Shown: positions 17,606-26,707 of the stretch, piece after piece
Numbering within the stretch: position 1 is the first letter of the stretch
Layout of the letters: every line of letters begins with the position of its first letter
NCBI RefSeq assembly: GCF_034377285.1
Contig: NZ_CP139715.1
Coordinates: forward strand, 930,001-994,000
Direction: 5' to 3'
Source: Thalassobaculum sp. OXR-137
GTDB taxonomy: Bacteria; Pseudomonadota; Alphaproteobacteria; Thalassobaculales; Thalassobaculaceae
Length of the DNA: 64,000 nt
Notes under the pieces: model-generated
Seen by the model: only the letters and a program-made list of their open reading frames with translations
The model's database searches: none
Told to the model about the DNA's origin: nothing
Program-made: the position numbers and the translations under genes

Positions 17606-18136
17606 ATGCCGCGTCCAATATCTGCCCGCCTGCCGACTCTTCCGCGCCTGATCGGCGCCGTGCTCCTGGGAAGCCTGGTGTTCGGGACCACCATCGCCGA
17701 GGCAGCCTGCAGCGATCCGCCGATGCCCGGCGCCGACTGGCGGCGCTGCAACTTCGACCGGGTGGACCTGGAACGCATCGACCTCAGCGGCGGCCGGCTG
17801 GACGATGCCAGCTTCAACCGCGCCAAGCTCGCCGGTTCGATCTTCAACGGCATCCAGGGCGGGCGCGCCCGGTTCCTCGGCGCCAATCTGCAGGGGACGA
17901 GTTTCGAGGGGGCGCTGCTCAAATTCGCCGATTTCAGCCAGGCGGATCTCCAGGGCGCCTCCTTCGCCGGGGCGGATCTGGCCGATGCCCGCATGGTCTC
18001 CGCCAACCTGCGCGGCGCCGACCTGACCGGCGCGCGGCTGCGCGACGTGGATTTCTACCGGGCCGATCTTTCGGGAGCCACCTGGATCGACGGCGACCGC
18101 ATCTGCGCCGAGGGGTCGATCACGTTCTGCCGCTAA
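17606..18136 (+). CDS. Secreted pentapeptide-repeat protein
   Basis: The ATG at 17606 gives 176 residues: a signal peptide (LPRLIGAVLLGSLVFGTTIAEA, cut before ACSDPP), then roughly 20 pentapeptide units of the A(D/N)LxX type from about residue 50 to 165 (ADLQGASFAGADLADARM, ANLRGADLTGARLRDVDF). Such repeats fold into a right-handed quadrilateral helix. A Cys soon after the signal and Cys residues near the C-terminus (ICAEGSITFC) suggest disulfides in the periplasm. Function unknown. The frame remains open 190 codons upstream, but that part has no domain and no matching ribosome-binding site. Confidence 0.85.
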   Translation: MPRPISARLPTLPRLIGAVLLGSLVFGTTIAEAACSDPPMPGADWRRCNFDRVDLERIDLSGGRLDDASFNRAKLAGSIFNGIQGGRARFLGANLQGTSFEGALLKFADFSQADLQGASFAGADLADARMVSANLRGADLTGARLRDVDFYRADLSGATWIDGDRICAEGSITFCR

Positions 18137-18160
18137 GGCACCGGCCCTTAAATTCTCCAT

Positions 18161-18291
18161 CGTCATCCCGGCGACGCCCGTCCCGGATTTAATCCGGGAT
18201 TGATCCGGGTGTCGGCCGGGACCCAGTCCGGCCCGCTGTCCAGGGTCCCGGGCGATGGCCGGATCAGGTCCGGCCAACCCCGGGATGACGG
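18161..18291. repeat. Palindromic intergenic element, type B copy 1
   Basis: The element begins CGTCATCCCGGCG and ends CCGGGATGACGG, so its ends are complementary. Inside are nested palindromes such as CCCGGATTTAATCCGGG and a CGGCCGGGACCC segment also present at 34810-34922. It occupies most of the gap between the pentapeptide gene and the downstream methyltransferase gene, which run in the same direction. Confidence 0.8.
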
Positions 18292-18342
18292 GGTAAGTAA
18301 TGGGCAAAGGCAATCCCCCCGGAAATGCACTAGGCTCCCGGC

Positions 18343-19182
18343 ATGTTCAACGACGCCATCGATCTGCGGGATTTCTACGACGCGCCGCTCGGCCATCTGG
18401 CGCGGCGGATGATCCGCCGTCAGGTGCGCGATCTGTGGCCGGATCTTCGCGGCCAGTCGCTGCTCGGCCTCGGTTTCGCCACCCCCTATCTGCGCCCGTT
18501 CCGCGGCGAGGCCGAGCGGGTGCTGGCGTTCATGCCGGCCCAGCAGGGGGTGCTGCACTGGCCGCCCGAAGGCCCCAACCTCTCGGCCCTGGTGGACGAG
18601 GGCGAGCTGCCGCTGGAGGACGCCTCGATCGACAGGATCGTCGTGGTCCATGCCCTGGAAGGCACCGAGCAGCGCGCGGCCATGATGGCCGAGCTGTGGC
18701 GGGTGCTGGCGGCCAACGGGCGGATCCTGTTCATCGTGCCGAACCGCCGGGGGCTGTGGGCGCGCTTCGACCACACCCCGTTCGGCCACGGCCAGCCCTA
18801 TACGGTCGGCCAGCTCTCGCGGCTGCTGCGCGACAACCGCTTCACCCCGACCCGCACCGTCAACTCGGTCTTCACCCCGCCCTATGTCAGCGGGCTGCTG
18901 ATCCGGTCCGCGCCCGCCATCGAGCGGATCGGCGACCGGTGGTTCAAGACCTTCGCCGGGGTCGTCATGATCGAGGCGCAGAAACAGGTCTATGCCGTGC
19001 GCCAGGACCGCAAGCGGGTGCTGGCCCGGGCCCGGGACCTGATCACCGCCCCCCGACCGACCCCCGCGCCGGCGCCGCGCAGCCTGTATCTGGACGCCGC
19101 CGGTCGGGCTATCCTGCGTGACCGTCTACCCAAAACCAATCAAACTCCCGGAGGAGATCCCGCATGTACGTTGTCGCCGTGA
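18343..19182 (+). CDS. Class I SAM-dependent methyltransferase (Methyltransf_11-like)
   Basis: A 279-residue protein. A Rossmann core is suggested by SLLGLGFATPYLRPFRGEAERVLAF (motif I region, residues 38-64), the acidic DRIVVVHALEGTEQRAAMMAELWRVLAANGRILFIVPN stretch (motifs II-III, residues 96-134), then a 60-residue cap and a Pro/Ala-rich C-terminal tail (PRPTPAPAPRS). Motif I deviates from GxGxG (GLGFAT), so cofactor binding is likely but not certain. Substrate unknown. Its last 19 bases overlap the ABM-monooxygenase gene, suggesting coupling. Confidence 0.8.
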   Translation: MFNDAIDLRDFYDAPLGHLARRMIRRQVRDLWPDLRGQSLLGLGFATPYLRPFRGEAERVLAFMPAQQGVLHWPPEGPNLSALVDEGELPLEDASIDRIVVVHALEGTEQRAAMMAELWRVLAANGRILFIVPNRRGLWARFDHTPFGHGQPYTVGQLSRLLRDNRFTPTRTVNSVFTPPYVSGLLIRSAPAIERIGDRWFKTFAGVVMIEAQKQVYAVRQDRKRVLARARDLITAPRPTPAPAPRSLYLDAAGRAILRDRLPKTNQTPGGDPACTLSP

Positions 19183-19448
19183 ACCTCGTCGTCGATGCCA
19201 AGGACGCCGACGCCTTCGCCGACCGCCTGAAGCAGCACGCCAAGAACAGCCTCACCCAGTCCGGCTGCCTGGGCTTCTCGGTCAGCGCCGACCACGACGC
19301 GCCGGGTTCCTTCCACCTGTGGGAGGTCTACAAGGACGCGGCCGCGTTCGACGAGCACAAGAACGCCGATTTCATGGCCGATTTCCGCGACTTCTCCGCC
19401 CCGCTGGTGAAGAACCGGGTGCTGGCGACCGGCGACCAGATCGCGTAG
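19164..19448 (+). CDS. Antibiotic biosynthesis monooxygenase (ABM) domain protein
   Basis: A 94-residue single ABM domain (ferredoxin-like dimeric alpha/beta barrel): VVAVNLVVDAKDADAFADRL opens the fold, SGCLGFSVSADHDAPGSFHLWEVYKD is the core strand pair, and HKNADFMADFRDFSAPLVKN closes it. Such proteins include quinol monooxygenase YgiN and LsrG; the substrate here is unknown. GGAGG precedes the ATG, which lies inside the end of the methyltransferase gene. Confidence 0.88.
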   Translation: MYVVAVNLVVDAKDADAFADRLKQHAKNSLTQSGCLGFSVSADHDAPGSFHLWEVYKDAAAFDEHKNADFMADFRDFSAPLVKNRVLATGDQIA

Positions 19449-19525
19449 GCCGCGCAAAAGTTCTTGCTTTGTTCTCGTCCTGGGTCTAGGGTCGCGCCGT
19501 TCGAGACCGCGCGAAGGACCGACCC

Positions 19526-20347
19526 GTGACCTAGGCAGCATCCACGTTCCGGGCCCTTCACGACGGGCCCGGAGCCTTCATCATTCCCAACCCCTGGGAC
19601 ATCGGCACCGCCCGCATCCTCGCATCCCTGGGGTTCAAGGCGCTGGCCACCACCAGCGCCGGCATGGCCTTCGCCCTGGGCATCCGGGAAGGTCAGGCCA
19701 CCCCGGACCAGGTTCTGGACCATTGCCGCAGCCTGGTCGCCGCCACCCCGCTTCCGGTCTCTGCCGATCTGGAGAAGGGGTTCGGGGACAGTCCCGACAG
19801 CGTGGCCGAGACGATCCGCGCGGCCGCCGCCACCGGCCTCGCCGGCGGATCGATCGAGGACCATACCGGCGATCCGGACCGGCCGATCTACGAGCTCGAC
19901 CTGGCGGTCGACTGGATCGCGGCGGCGGCGGAAGCCGCCCGTGCGGTACCGGGCGATTTCGTGCTGACCGCCCGATGCGAGAACCTGCTGTGGGGCCGCG
20001 ACGACCTGGACGATACGATCCGGCGGCTCCAGGCCTTCGAGGCCGCCGGGGCCGACGTGCTCTACGCGCCCGGGCTCCACGATCTTGAGACCATCAGGAC
20101 CGTCTGCTCCGCCGTCACCAAGCCGGTCAACGTGGTCATGGGCATGCCGGGCGCGACCTTCGACGCCGACGCGCTGGCGGCGGCCGGGGTACGACGGATC
20201 AGCGTCGGCTCGGCCCTGGCCCGGCGCGCCTACGGGGCGTTCATCGAGGCCGCCCGCGAGATGGCAGGCGACGGCAGCTTCGGCTTCGCCCACAAGGCCA
20301 TGGGCTTCGCCGAGATCGAAGGGCATTTCGCCGCCCGCGCGCCGTAA
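19526..20347 (+). pseudogene. Isocitrate lyase/PEP mutase-family gene with amber codon at codon 3
   Basis: A GAAGGA ribosome-binding site leads to GTG at 19526, but codon 3 is TAG (19532-19534). Thereafter the frame encodes a full family protein closely resembling the next gene (FIIPNPWDIGTARILASLG, PVSADLEKGFGDSP, GGSIEDHTG, LTARCENLL). The only in-frame ATG is at 19664, which would remove about 46 residues including the first strand and the NPWD motif. Either a nonsense mutation (CAG to TAG is the simplest), a sequencing error, or initiation at a rare codon. The isocitrate lyase K-[KR]-C-G-H loop is absent, so a PEP-mutase/oxaloacetate-hydrolase-type enzyme is more likely. Confidence 0.7.
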
Positions 20348-20454
20348 ACCTTTACCGCTTGTCCCATAGGTCGGTCGCCCGCTTGGTCCCTACGTCCCGG
20401 GCGCCGCGCCCCCACCTGCACGCTGCATCCCGCGACCGCAACGAGGTCCCCGCC

Positions 20455-21273
20455 ATGTCGACCGCCGCCTCATCCGCCGACGCCTTCCGACGCCTGCACG
20501 ACGGGCCCGACGCCTTCGTCATCACCAATCCGTGGGACATCGGGTCCGCCCGCATCCTGGCCTCCCTGGGATACAAGGCGCTCGCCACCTCCAGCGCCGG
20601 TATGGCCTTCGCCCATGGCCTCGGCGACGGCAAGGTGGCGCCCGACCAGGTGCTCGCCCATTGCCGCCAGATCGTCGGGGCCACCGACCTTCCGGTCTCC
20701 GCCGACCTGGAGAACGGCTTCGCCGACAGCCCGGAAGGCGTGGCCGAGACGATCCACAGCTTCGCCGGAACCGGCCTCGCCGGCGGCTCGATCGAGGATT
20801 CCACCGGCAAGGCGGACGCGCCGATCTACGATTTCGAGCAGGCGGTCGAGCGGATCGCGGCGGCGGCCGAGATGGCCGGCACCGTCGCCGGCGGCTTCGT
20901 GCTGACCGCGCGGGCGGAGAATTTCCTGCACGGGCGGGCCGACCTGGACGACACGATCCGCCGGCTCCAGGCTTACGAGAAGGCCGGCGCCGAGGTGCTG
21001 TTCGCCCCGGGCCTCCCGGATCTCGACTCCATCCGCACGGTCTGCGCCGAGGTGACCAAGCCGGTCAGCGTGATGATAGGCATTCCCGGGCGCACCTTCT
21101 CGGTGGACGAGCTTGCCGCCGCCGGCGTGCGACGGATCAGCACCGGCCCCGCCCTCGCCCGCGCCGCCTACACCGCCCTGATCGCGGCCGCCGAAGAGAT
21201 CAAAGACAGCGGCACCTTCGACTTCGCGATCCGGGCGCTCGGATCCGGCAAGATCGTGGAGCGGTTCGGCTGA
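20455..21273 (+). CDS. Isocitrate lyase/PEP mutase-family protein
   Basis: A 272-residue alpha/beta-barrel protein, intact paralogue of the upstream gene. Landmarks: ITNPWDIGSARILASLGYKA (residues 23-42), LPVSADLENGFADSP (barrel metal/loop region), GGSIEDSTG, LTARAENFLHG and VSVMIGIPGRTF. The catalytic Cys loop of isocitrate lyases is missing, so C-C or P-C bond enzymes of the PEP mutase branch are the nearest relatives; substrate unknown. ATG chosen because it aligns with the paralogue; 107 bases separate the two copies. Confidence 0.85.
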   Translation: MSTAASSADAFRRLHDGPDAFVITNPWDIGSARILASLGYKALATSSAGMAFAHGLGDGKVAPDQVLAHCRQIVGATDLPVSADLENGFADSPEGVAETIHSFAGTGLAGGSIEDSTGKADAPIYDFEQAVERIAAAAEMAGTVAGGFVLTARAENFLHGRADLDDTIRRLQAYEKAGAEVLFAPGLPDLDSIRTVCAEVTKPVSVMIGIPGRTFSVDELAAAGVRRISTGPALARAAYTALIAAAEEIKDSGTFDFAIRALGSGKIVERFG

Positions 21274-21283
21274 CGCCGCGCCG

Positions 21284-22009
21284 TCAGTCGGTGGCGACGC
21301 TCAGCTTCTCCTGAACCCCGAACTGCTGCAGAAGGCCGGCGATGGTGCCGTCGGCCTTCGCGGTCGCCAGATACGCCGCGATGGCCGCCTGCAGGGCTCG
21401 GTTCTCCGGCTTGGTGCCGACGGCCTGGCGCACGGCGGTGTAGCGGCCGTCGAGGATGCGCTGGCCGCCGAGATCGGCCGCGTTCTCCTTCAGCGCCGGG
21501 CGCAGGCCGGCCAGGGCATCGAGCGTCTCGTTCACGTAGAGATCCAGCGCGCCCTGCAGCCCCTTGGCCCGCACCAGCTCGGCGTGCTTGAGGGTGCGCG
21601 ACAGGTAGAGGTCGTAGGCCGACCGGTCGGACACCGCGATCCGCACCCCCGGCGCATCCACATCGGCCAGGGCCGTCAGCGGCGAGTCCGCCGGCACCAT
21701 GTAGGTCGCCTCGATCTCCACATAGGCGTCGACGAAGGCGATGGTCTTGGCCCGCTCCGGCTCCTCGGCGATGAGCGCGATGTCCCAGGCGTCGTCGGCC
21801 AGGGCGTCCGCCACCTCGCCCGGCGACGCGAACGGCACCAGCTCGACATCCAGGCCCAGATGGGCGGCGATCAGCCCGGCCAGGCTCGGCGCCACGCCTT
21901 CCGGGACGCCGTTGGCCGCCTTGCCGGTCACGAGAAGGATGTTGCCGAGATTGATGCCGGCGCGCAGCACGCCCGGGCGGGTCAGGTCGGTATCGATCGA
22001 GGCGGCCAT
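21284..22009 (-). CDS. SBP_bac_3-type solute-binding protein lacking a signal peptide
   Basis: A 241-residue protein with the amino-acid-type periplasmic binding fold: LRAGINLGNILLVTGK at the start, GVAPSLAGLIAAHLGLDVELVPF, then DIALIAEEPERAKTIAFVDAYVEIEATYMV (ligand-binding core) and the hinge DAPGVRIAVSDRSAYDLYL. It begins MAASIDTDLTRPGVLRAG without any hydrophobic leader, and an in-frame TAG lies 12 codons upstream with no start codon in between, so a signal peptide has not simply been missed. No permease gene is adjacent. It may act in the cytoplasm or be an orphan. Confidence 0.75.
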   Translation of the reverse strand: MAASIDTDLTRPGVLRAGINLGNILLVTGKAANGVPEGVAPSLAGLIAAHLGLDVELVPFASPGEVADALADDAWDIALIAEEPERAKTIAFVDAYVEIEATYMVPADSPLTALADVDAPGVRIAVSDRSAYDLYLSRTLKHAELVRAKGLQGALDLYVNETLDALAGLRPALKENAADLGGQRILDGRYTAVRQAVGTKPENRALQAAIAAYLATAKADGTIAGLLQQFGVQEKLSVATD

Positions 22010-22077
22010 GGCGGGGCTCCGGAATGGGAAGGGAGCGTTATCCTAAGGCTGGTCGGCCGGCTTGCCCATGGCCGCTC

Positions 22078-23877
22078 TCAGGCGGCGGCCCCCGCATCGG
22101 CCAGGATCTGGCGCAGATGGGCGCGCATGTCGGTCAGCGCCTCGGTGATCCGGTTGGAGGACGCCGACATGTGGCCGCTCATGGAGCCGGTCTTCTCGGC
22201 CGCGCTGGCGACCCCCTCATTGACGCCGGCGACCCGGTGGGCGCGGTCGGCCACGTCCTCCACCGTGTCGGTGATCGTGCCGGTCTTCTCGCTCAGGCTT
22301 TCGATGCCGTCGGCGACCTCGCCCATGCCGCTGTCCACCGAGCGCAGGCGCTCCTGGATCGCCCCGGCCGCGTCTGACACCCGGGCGAGGCTGGCGCGGA
22401 ACCCGCTGACCTCCTCGCCGATCCTCAGGGTGGCATCCGCGGTCTGTCCGGCCAGGGTCTTCACCTCTCCGGCGACCACCGCGAACCCGGCCCCCGCCCG
22501 ACCGGCGCGCGCCGCCTCGATGGTGGCGTTCAGCGCCAGCAGATTGGTCTGCTCGGCGATCTCCTGGATCAGCCCGACCACGCTGCCGATCTGCCGCGCC
22601 GTCGCCGACAGGTCGGCCACCGCGACGGCCACATTGTCCGCCTCGGCCGCCACCTCGCTGGTCAGGGCCCGCTGGGAGCGTACGTCGCGGGCGATGTCCC
22701 GGGCGGTGTCGCTCAGGTTGCGCACGACCTCGCGGACGTCCTGGATGAAGGCCGCACTTTCCTCCGCCAGGGCGTGGGATTCGGTGGAGCGGGACAGGGT
22801 GTCGCTCGCCAGCCCGTTCAGCTCGGCGGAGATCGCCACGAGCTGCTCCACGCTGTCGGTCACCACCGAGACCCGCGCGCCCATGCCGGTCTCCAGTTCG
22901 GCGCTGAGGGCGGAGAGCTGGTCGGCAAGCTGGCGCTCGCGGGCGGCGCGCTCGGCCTCGCGCTGCACCCGCATCTCGTCGATCTCCTCCAGCGCCGCCT
23001 TGAAGCGCTGGATGCCGTCGGCCAGGGCGCCGATCTCGTCCACACGGTCGGTGTCGGTGACCTCGGCCTCCTCGCCGTTGGCGATGGCCCCGAGAGCGGC
23101 GGACAGGCGGGACAGCGCCCGGGTCACCATGTGGCGCATCACCGCCCAGACCGCGACATTGGCGATCAGCACGCAGCCCAGGCTGACCGCCGCGATCAGC
23201 ACCAGCGCCCAGGTCAGGGTGCGGTCGACCTGGGCTTCGGCATCGCGGATATGGTCAATCTGGCCGAGAATGGCGGTGCGCGTCGTCTCCGCCGCCAGGG
23301 CCTCGTCGACGATCACGCTCTTCAGTTCCGCCACCTTCCGCTTCAGGGCGTCGGGGCTCGCCGCCGCACCGGTGACCTCGGCCACCTTTGCGGCGACGGA
23401 AGCCGGGTCCGCCCCCGCCAGGACGACTTCCTCGACCGTGTCGGTGAAGGCGTCGTCGGCGAAGATCCCATAGACGATGCCGACCCCGCCGTCGGTCTCC
23501 TTGACCACGATGCCGCCCTCCTGCTGCAGGTCGCGGCGCTCGCCCCGCTTGGTGAAGCGCTCGAGAATGGCGTCGCGGCCTTCGAAGCGCCGGGTCTCGG
23601 TCGGGTAGGCCCCGACGGCCCAGGCCATCAGCACCGGCAGGGCGTCGGTCTGAAGCTGGTCGGGAATGGCGATCAGCTTCTTCTGCAGGCCGAACACCTC
23701 GGCCCGCAGCTCGGCGTTCATGTCGCGCAGCAGACCCGCCCGCGCCTCCTGCTCGGCCATCAGGGTGTTCACCACCGTGATGTAGACGCCGGCGAGCCCC
23801 CCGAGGACGAGGCAGAGGGTGAGCGCGAGAGCGGCGGTCAGCTTGACGTTCACGTGGGACCGGACGAACGCGAGCAT
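22078..23877 (-). CDS. Methyl-accepting chemotaxis protein
   Basis: A 599-residue transmembrane chemoreceptor. TM1 at about residues 12-37, a periplasmic sensor of about 190 residues without a recognised ligand domain, TM2 at about 224-248, HAMP at about 250-300 and a cytoplasmic signalling coiled coil. The hairpin tip [21 protein letters not shown] is intact (about residues 448-468), so it should engage CheA/CheW. There is no CheR/CheB-binding pentapeptide at the C-terminus (ends ADAGAAA). It is a lone receptor without che genes nearby. Confidence 0.93.
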   Translation of the reverse strand: MLAFVRSHVNVKLTAALALTLCLVLGGLAGVYITVVNTLMAEQEARAGLLRDMNAELRAEVFGLQKKLIAIPDQLQTDALPVLMAWAVGAYPTETRRFEGRDAILERFTKRGERRDLQQEGGIVVKETDGGVGIVYGIFADDAFTDTVEEVVLAGADPASVAAKVAEVTGAAASPDALKRKVAELKSVIVDEALAAETTRTAILGQIDHIRDAEAQVDRTLTWALVLIAAVSLGCVLIANVAVWAVMRHMVTRALSRLSAALGAIANGEEAEVTDTDRVDEIGALADGIQRFKAALEEIDEMRVQREAERAARERQLADQLSALSAELETGMGARVSVVTDSVEQLVAISAELNGLASDTLSRSTESHALAEESAAFIQDVREVVRNLSDTARDIARDVRSQRALTSEVAAEADNVAVAVADLSATARQIGSVVGLIQEIAEQTNLLALNATIEAARAGRAGAGFAVVAGEVKTLAGQTADATLRIGEEVSGFRASLARVSDAAGAIQERLRSVDSGMGEVADGIESLSEKTGTITDTVEDVADRAHRVAGVNEGVASAAEKTGSMSGHMSASSNRITEALTDMRAHLRQILADAGAAA

Positions 23878-24059
23878 GCGGTAGCCTCATTCTGGCCAGG
23901 AGCGAGAACAGCCGCCGCTCGCCGAACCCTCGGCAGGCGGAGGCCATGGGGCGCCGGGGCCCCGCCGGCCAACCTAGTGTCCCGCAGTGACAGAAGGATT
24001 ACCGTTCCTTTTCGGTTTTATGCGTTGGTTTAGTTACGAATTGATCTGTTTTTAGCACG

Positions 24060-26486
24060 TTAGCCGAAGAACGGATCCGACTGGAACAGCCTGCCCTCGA
24101 AGACGCCATGGGTCAGGTAGTGGAGCAGCGGATCCATCCCGTCGGCCGCCACGTCGGGATTGGCCGCCAGATAGGCCTGGGCGTCGAACCGGGCGCTCGT
24201 GTCCCGGCCTTCCAGACTGCCGTGCATATGGTAGTGCAGCAGCGGATTGAGCCCCACCGCCGCGACATCCGGATTGGCCGCCAGATAGTCGCCGCTGTCG
24301 AACAGCGCGTTCGGCGACCGGTCCTCGAACCCGCCGTAAGACAGGTAGTGAAGAAAGGCGTTGCCGATGTCGAAACCGGCCGCCGCCACGTCCTCGTTGT
24401 CGGCGAGATAGAAACCGGCGTCGAAGCCGATCGCGTTCACCCAGACCGGGGCGGAGGCGAGCAGGTTCCCGTTGTCGAAGGCCAGGATCTCGATGTTGCG
24501 CAGGACGTCGCGCCCGTCGACGCCTTCGACCACGGTCTCCCCGCCGGAGACCCCGATTCCGTAGGAGACGGACAGGCCGCTGAACCGGGCGGTGTCGATA
24601 CCGCGCCCGCCGTCCAGGATGTCGTCCCCCGCGCCGCCGGTCAGGCTGTCGCTGCCCCGTCCGGCCATCAGGACATTGGCCAGGGTCGAGCCGGCCAGCA
24701 GGTCGTCGCCGTCGCCGGTATAGAGATTCTCGATCTGGGTGCCCTCGGCCACGCGGAACCCCGCGCCGCCGATGCTGCCGAGGGTTCCGTCGAGATGGAT
24801 CGACACCGACCCGGTCACGGCAGCGGCGTTGATCGCATCGGTGCCGCCGTCGCTGTCGACCAGGATGCTGCGGCCCGCATCCGCCGTCGCCAGGGTCACG
24901 TACTGATCGGTGTAGACATAGCGGTCGTCGGCGGTGGCCGCATCGCCGTAGAGCCTGAGGGTCCAGCTCTCCAGGGTGCCCGCGGTTCCGGTCTCCGTGT
25001 CGGTGACCTTCAGGGTCCACGCGCCGGCGGCGCTCTCGCCGAAATGCTGGGTCGACATCAGGGTCGCGGAATCGCTGGCGAAGAAGGTCTGGTCCGGCAG
25101 CGCATCCAGCAGGCCGTCCTGCCGCGCCAGGACCTCGTAGACCTCGAAATCCGGATTGTAGATCAGATAGCTGGTCGTGCCGTGGGGCGAGGTCAGCTCG
25201 ATCTGGAGCTGGCCGAGATCGCCATGGGGGATGGTCACGTCGACCACCGCGAACTCGACGTCCAGGTTGGCGTCGACGGTCAGCGACTGGGACACGCCGG
25301 CCAAATCGCCGTCGGGCACCGCCACCGCCCCGGTGGAGGCCGCGATGACCACCGTCTGGTTGGCGACGGTGTGGGGCACGGCGTCCCAGGTCTCGGCGAG
25401 GCGGGTGGCCGCGCGGGCGTCGACCTGACCGAACCCGTAATCGTGGCTGGCGGTGAGCCCGCCGCCGTTCCAGTCGGTCGCCCCGTTCTCCACCGTGGTC
25501 CAGGGGTAGGACAGGGCGAGGGAGATGCCCTTCTCCAGGGCGGTGCGGATGGCTTCCGGCCGATCGGCGAGCGCCTCTTCGCTGCCGACCGTCTCGGCCA
25601 GGATCTCGGCCCGGGTCAGCGGATCGGCGCCGGTATCGTAGGCGGAATAGGCCAGGATCTCCTGCACGTCGCGCACGCCAAGCGACGGGTTCGCCTCCAG
25701 AACAAGGGCGGCCACGCCGGCCACGATCGGCGCGGAGAAGGACGTGCCGTCGGTCAGGCCGTAGCCGTCGTCCACGCCGCTGACCCCCAGCACCTGGGCG
25801 CCGGGCGCGGCGACCAGCACGTTCGATCCCGGCGACGAGAAGGTCGCGATCTGGCCGTCGGCGTCGGTGGCGGCGACGTTGATCTGGTACGGGGAGTTCT
25901 GCTCGGGTCCGTGGGTCGACAGGACCGCCTGGAACCGGGAATTGCCGGACGCATAGACATGGACGGTGCCCAATCCCCCGCGGCCGTCGCGGGCCGTATC
26001 GGCGATCGAGGCGAAGGCGTCCGGCTCCAGGGCGAAGATCTCGGTGCCGTAGCTGTTGTTGGTGACGTCGGCATCGGCCGCCTGGCGGATCGCCGCCGCC
26101 GCATTCGTCAGATTGCCGGTCTCGTCGGCGATGCGGATGCCGGTGAAGATCGCATCATAGGCGACGCCCACCACCCCGATGCCGTTGGCCGTGGCGGAAG
26201 AGAAGCCGGCCACCTGGGTCCCGTGGGAATAGGTGCCGGCGATCGGCGTGGCGTCATCCTGCCCGGTGACCACGTTGTAGTCGCTGTCCGCGTCGTAGGT
26301 TCCCGACAGGTCCGGGTGGGTGTAGCGCACCCCGTCGTCGATCACGGTGATGCGGATGCCGGCCCCGGTATAGTCCGGCCAGGCGCCGAGCACCCGGATG
26401 TCCTGGCCGGCGGTGCCGCCGCTCTGCCCCGTATTCAGCAGATACCACTGGTCGCCGAACAGCGGATCGGACGGAAGTACGGTCAT
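24060..26486 (-). CDS. Subtilisin-like serine protease with P domain, RTX-like repeats and C-terminal ~34-residue repeats
   Basis: The ATG at 26486 (GGAGGAG upstream) gives 808 residues. The S8 catalytic triad is D50 (TVIDDGVRYTH), H88 (YSHGTQVAG) and S249 (DGTSFSAP), with oxyanion N182. A proprotein-convertase P domain follows at about 370-520 and a calcium-binding RTX-like stretch (GDGDDLLAG, LTGGAGDDILDGGRG) at about 595-645. The last 115 residues are three repeats of the form FDxxxYLAANPDVAxxGxxPLLHYxxHGxxEGR. There is no Sec signal peptide, so type I secretion is likely, though no T1SS genes are in the window. Confidence 0.9.
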   Translation of the reverse strand: MTVLPSDPLFGDQWYLLNTGQSGGTAGQDIRVLGAWPDYTGAGIRITVIDDGVRYTHPDLSGTYDADSDYNVVTGQDDATPIAGTYSHGTQVAGFSSATANGIGVVGVAYDAIFTGIRIADETGNLTNAAAAIRQAADADVTNNSYGTEIFALEPDAFASIADTARDGRGGLGTVHVYASGNSRFQAVLSTHGPEQNSPYQINVAATDADGQIATFSSPGSNVLVAAPGAQVLGVSGVDDGYGLTDGTSFSAPIVAGVAALVLEANPSLGVRDVQEILAYSAYDTGADPLTRAEILAETVGSEEALADRPEAIRTALEKGISLALSYPWTTVENGATDWNGGGLTASHDYGFGQVDARAATRLAETWDAVPHTVANQTVVIAASTGAVAVPDGDLAGVSQSLTVDANLDVEFAVVDVTIPHGDLGQLQIELTSPHGTTSYLIYNPDFEVYEVLARQDGLLDALPDQTFFASDSATLMSTQHFGESAAGAWTLKVTDTETGTAGTLESWTLRLYGDAATADDRYVYTDQYVTLATADAGRSILVDSDGGTDAINAAAVTGSVSIHLDGTLGSIGGAGFRVAEGTQIENLYTGDGDDLLAGSTLANVLMAGRGSDSLTGGAGDDILDGGRGIDTARFSGLSVSYGIGVSGGETVVEGVDGRDVLRNIEILAFDNGNLLASAPVWVNAIGFDAGFYLADNEDVAAAGFDIGNAFLHYLSYGGFEDRSPNALFDSGDYLAANPDVAAVGLNPLLHYHMHGSLEGRDTSARFDAQAYLAANPDVAADGMDPLLHYLTHGVFEGRLFQSDPFFG

Positions 26487-26707
26487 GGTATGCGTCTCCT
26501 CCAAAGCATTGAGACCGATGCCTTTTCGAATCTGGTACACAATCCTGCGCTCCGGGTCAGGATCGAAAAATCGCTCTGGAGCCAGTTTCGCTGACGCCTG
26601 TGGCTCGGTTTCGGCGGGGGCACCCGTCCGTCGCGGCTTGCCTTAATCGGCGCGCTCCGATAGGTCTTTCCGGTTTTCTCGTGACCGACCTCTCCAGGAA
26701 GTACCGC

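Noticed and set aside
19526-20347. Selenocysteine or pyrrolysine decoding of the early stop
   Set aside because: The codon is TAG, which excludes selenocysteine, and no pyl genes or methylamine context are present; a plain nonsense change is simpler.
23878-24059. Sigma-28 promoter for the chemoreceptor gene
   Set aside because: TAAA-like sequences are present but no GCCGATAA at the right spacing.
24108-26594. 828-codon plus-strand open frame opposite the subtilase
   Set aside because: Antisense shadow; the minus-strand product has a full catalytic triad and a Shine-Dalgarno.
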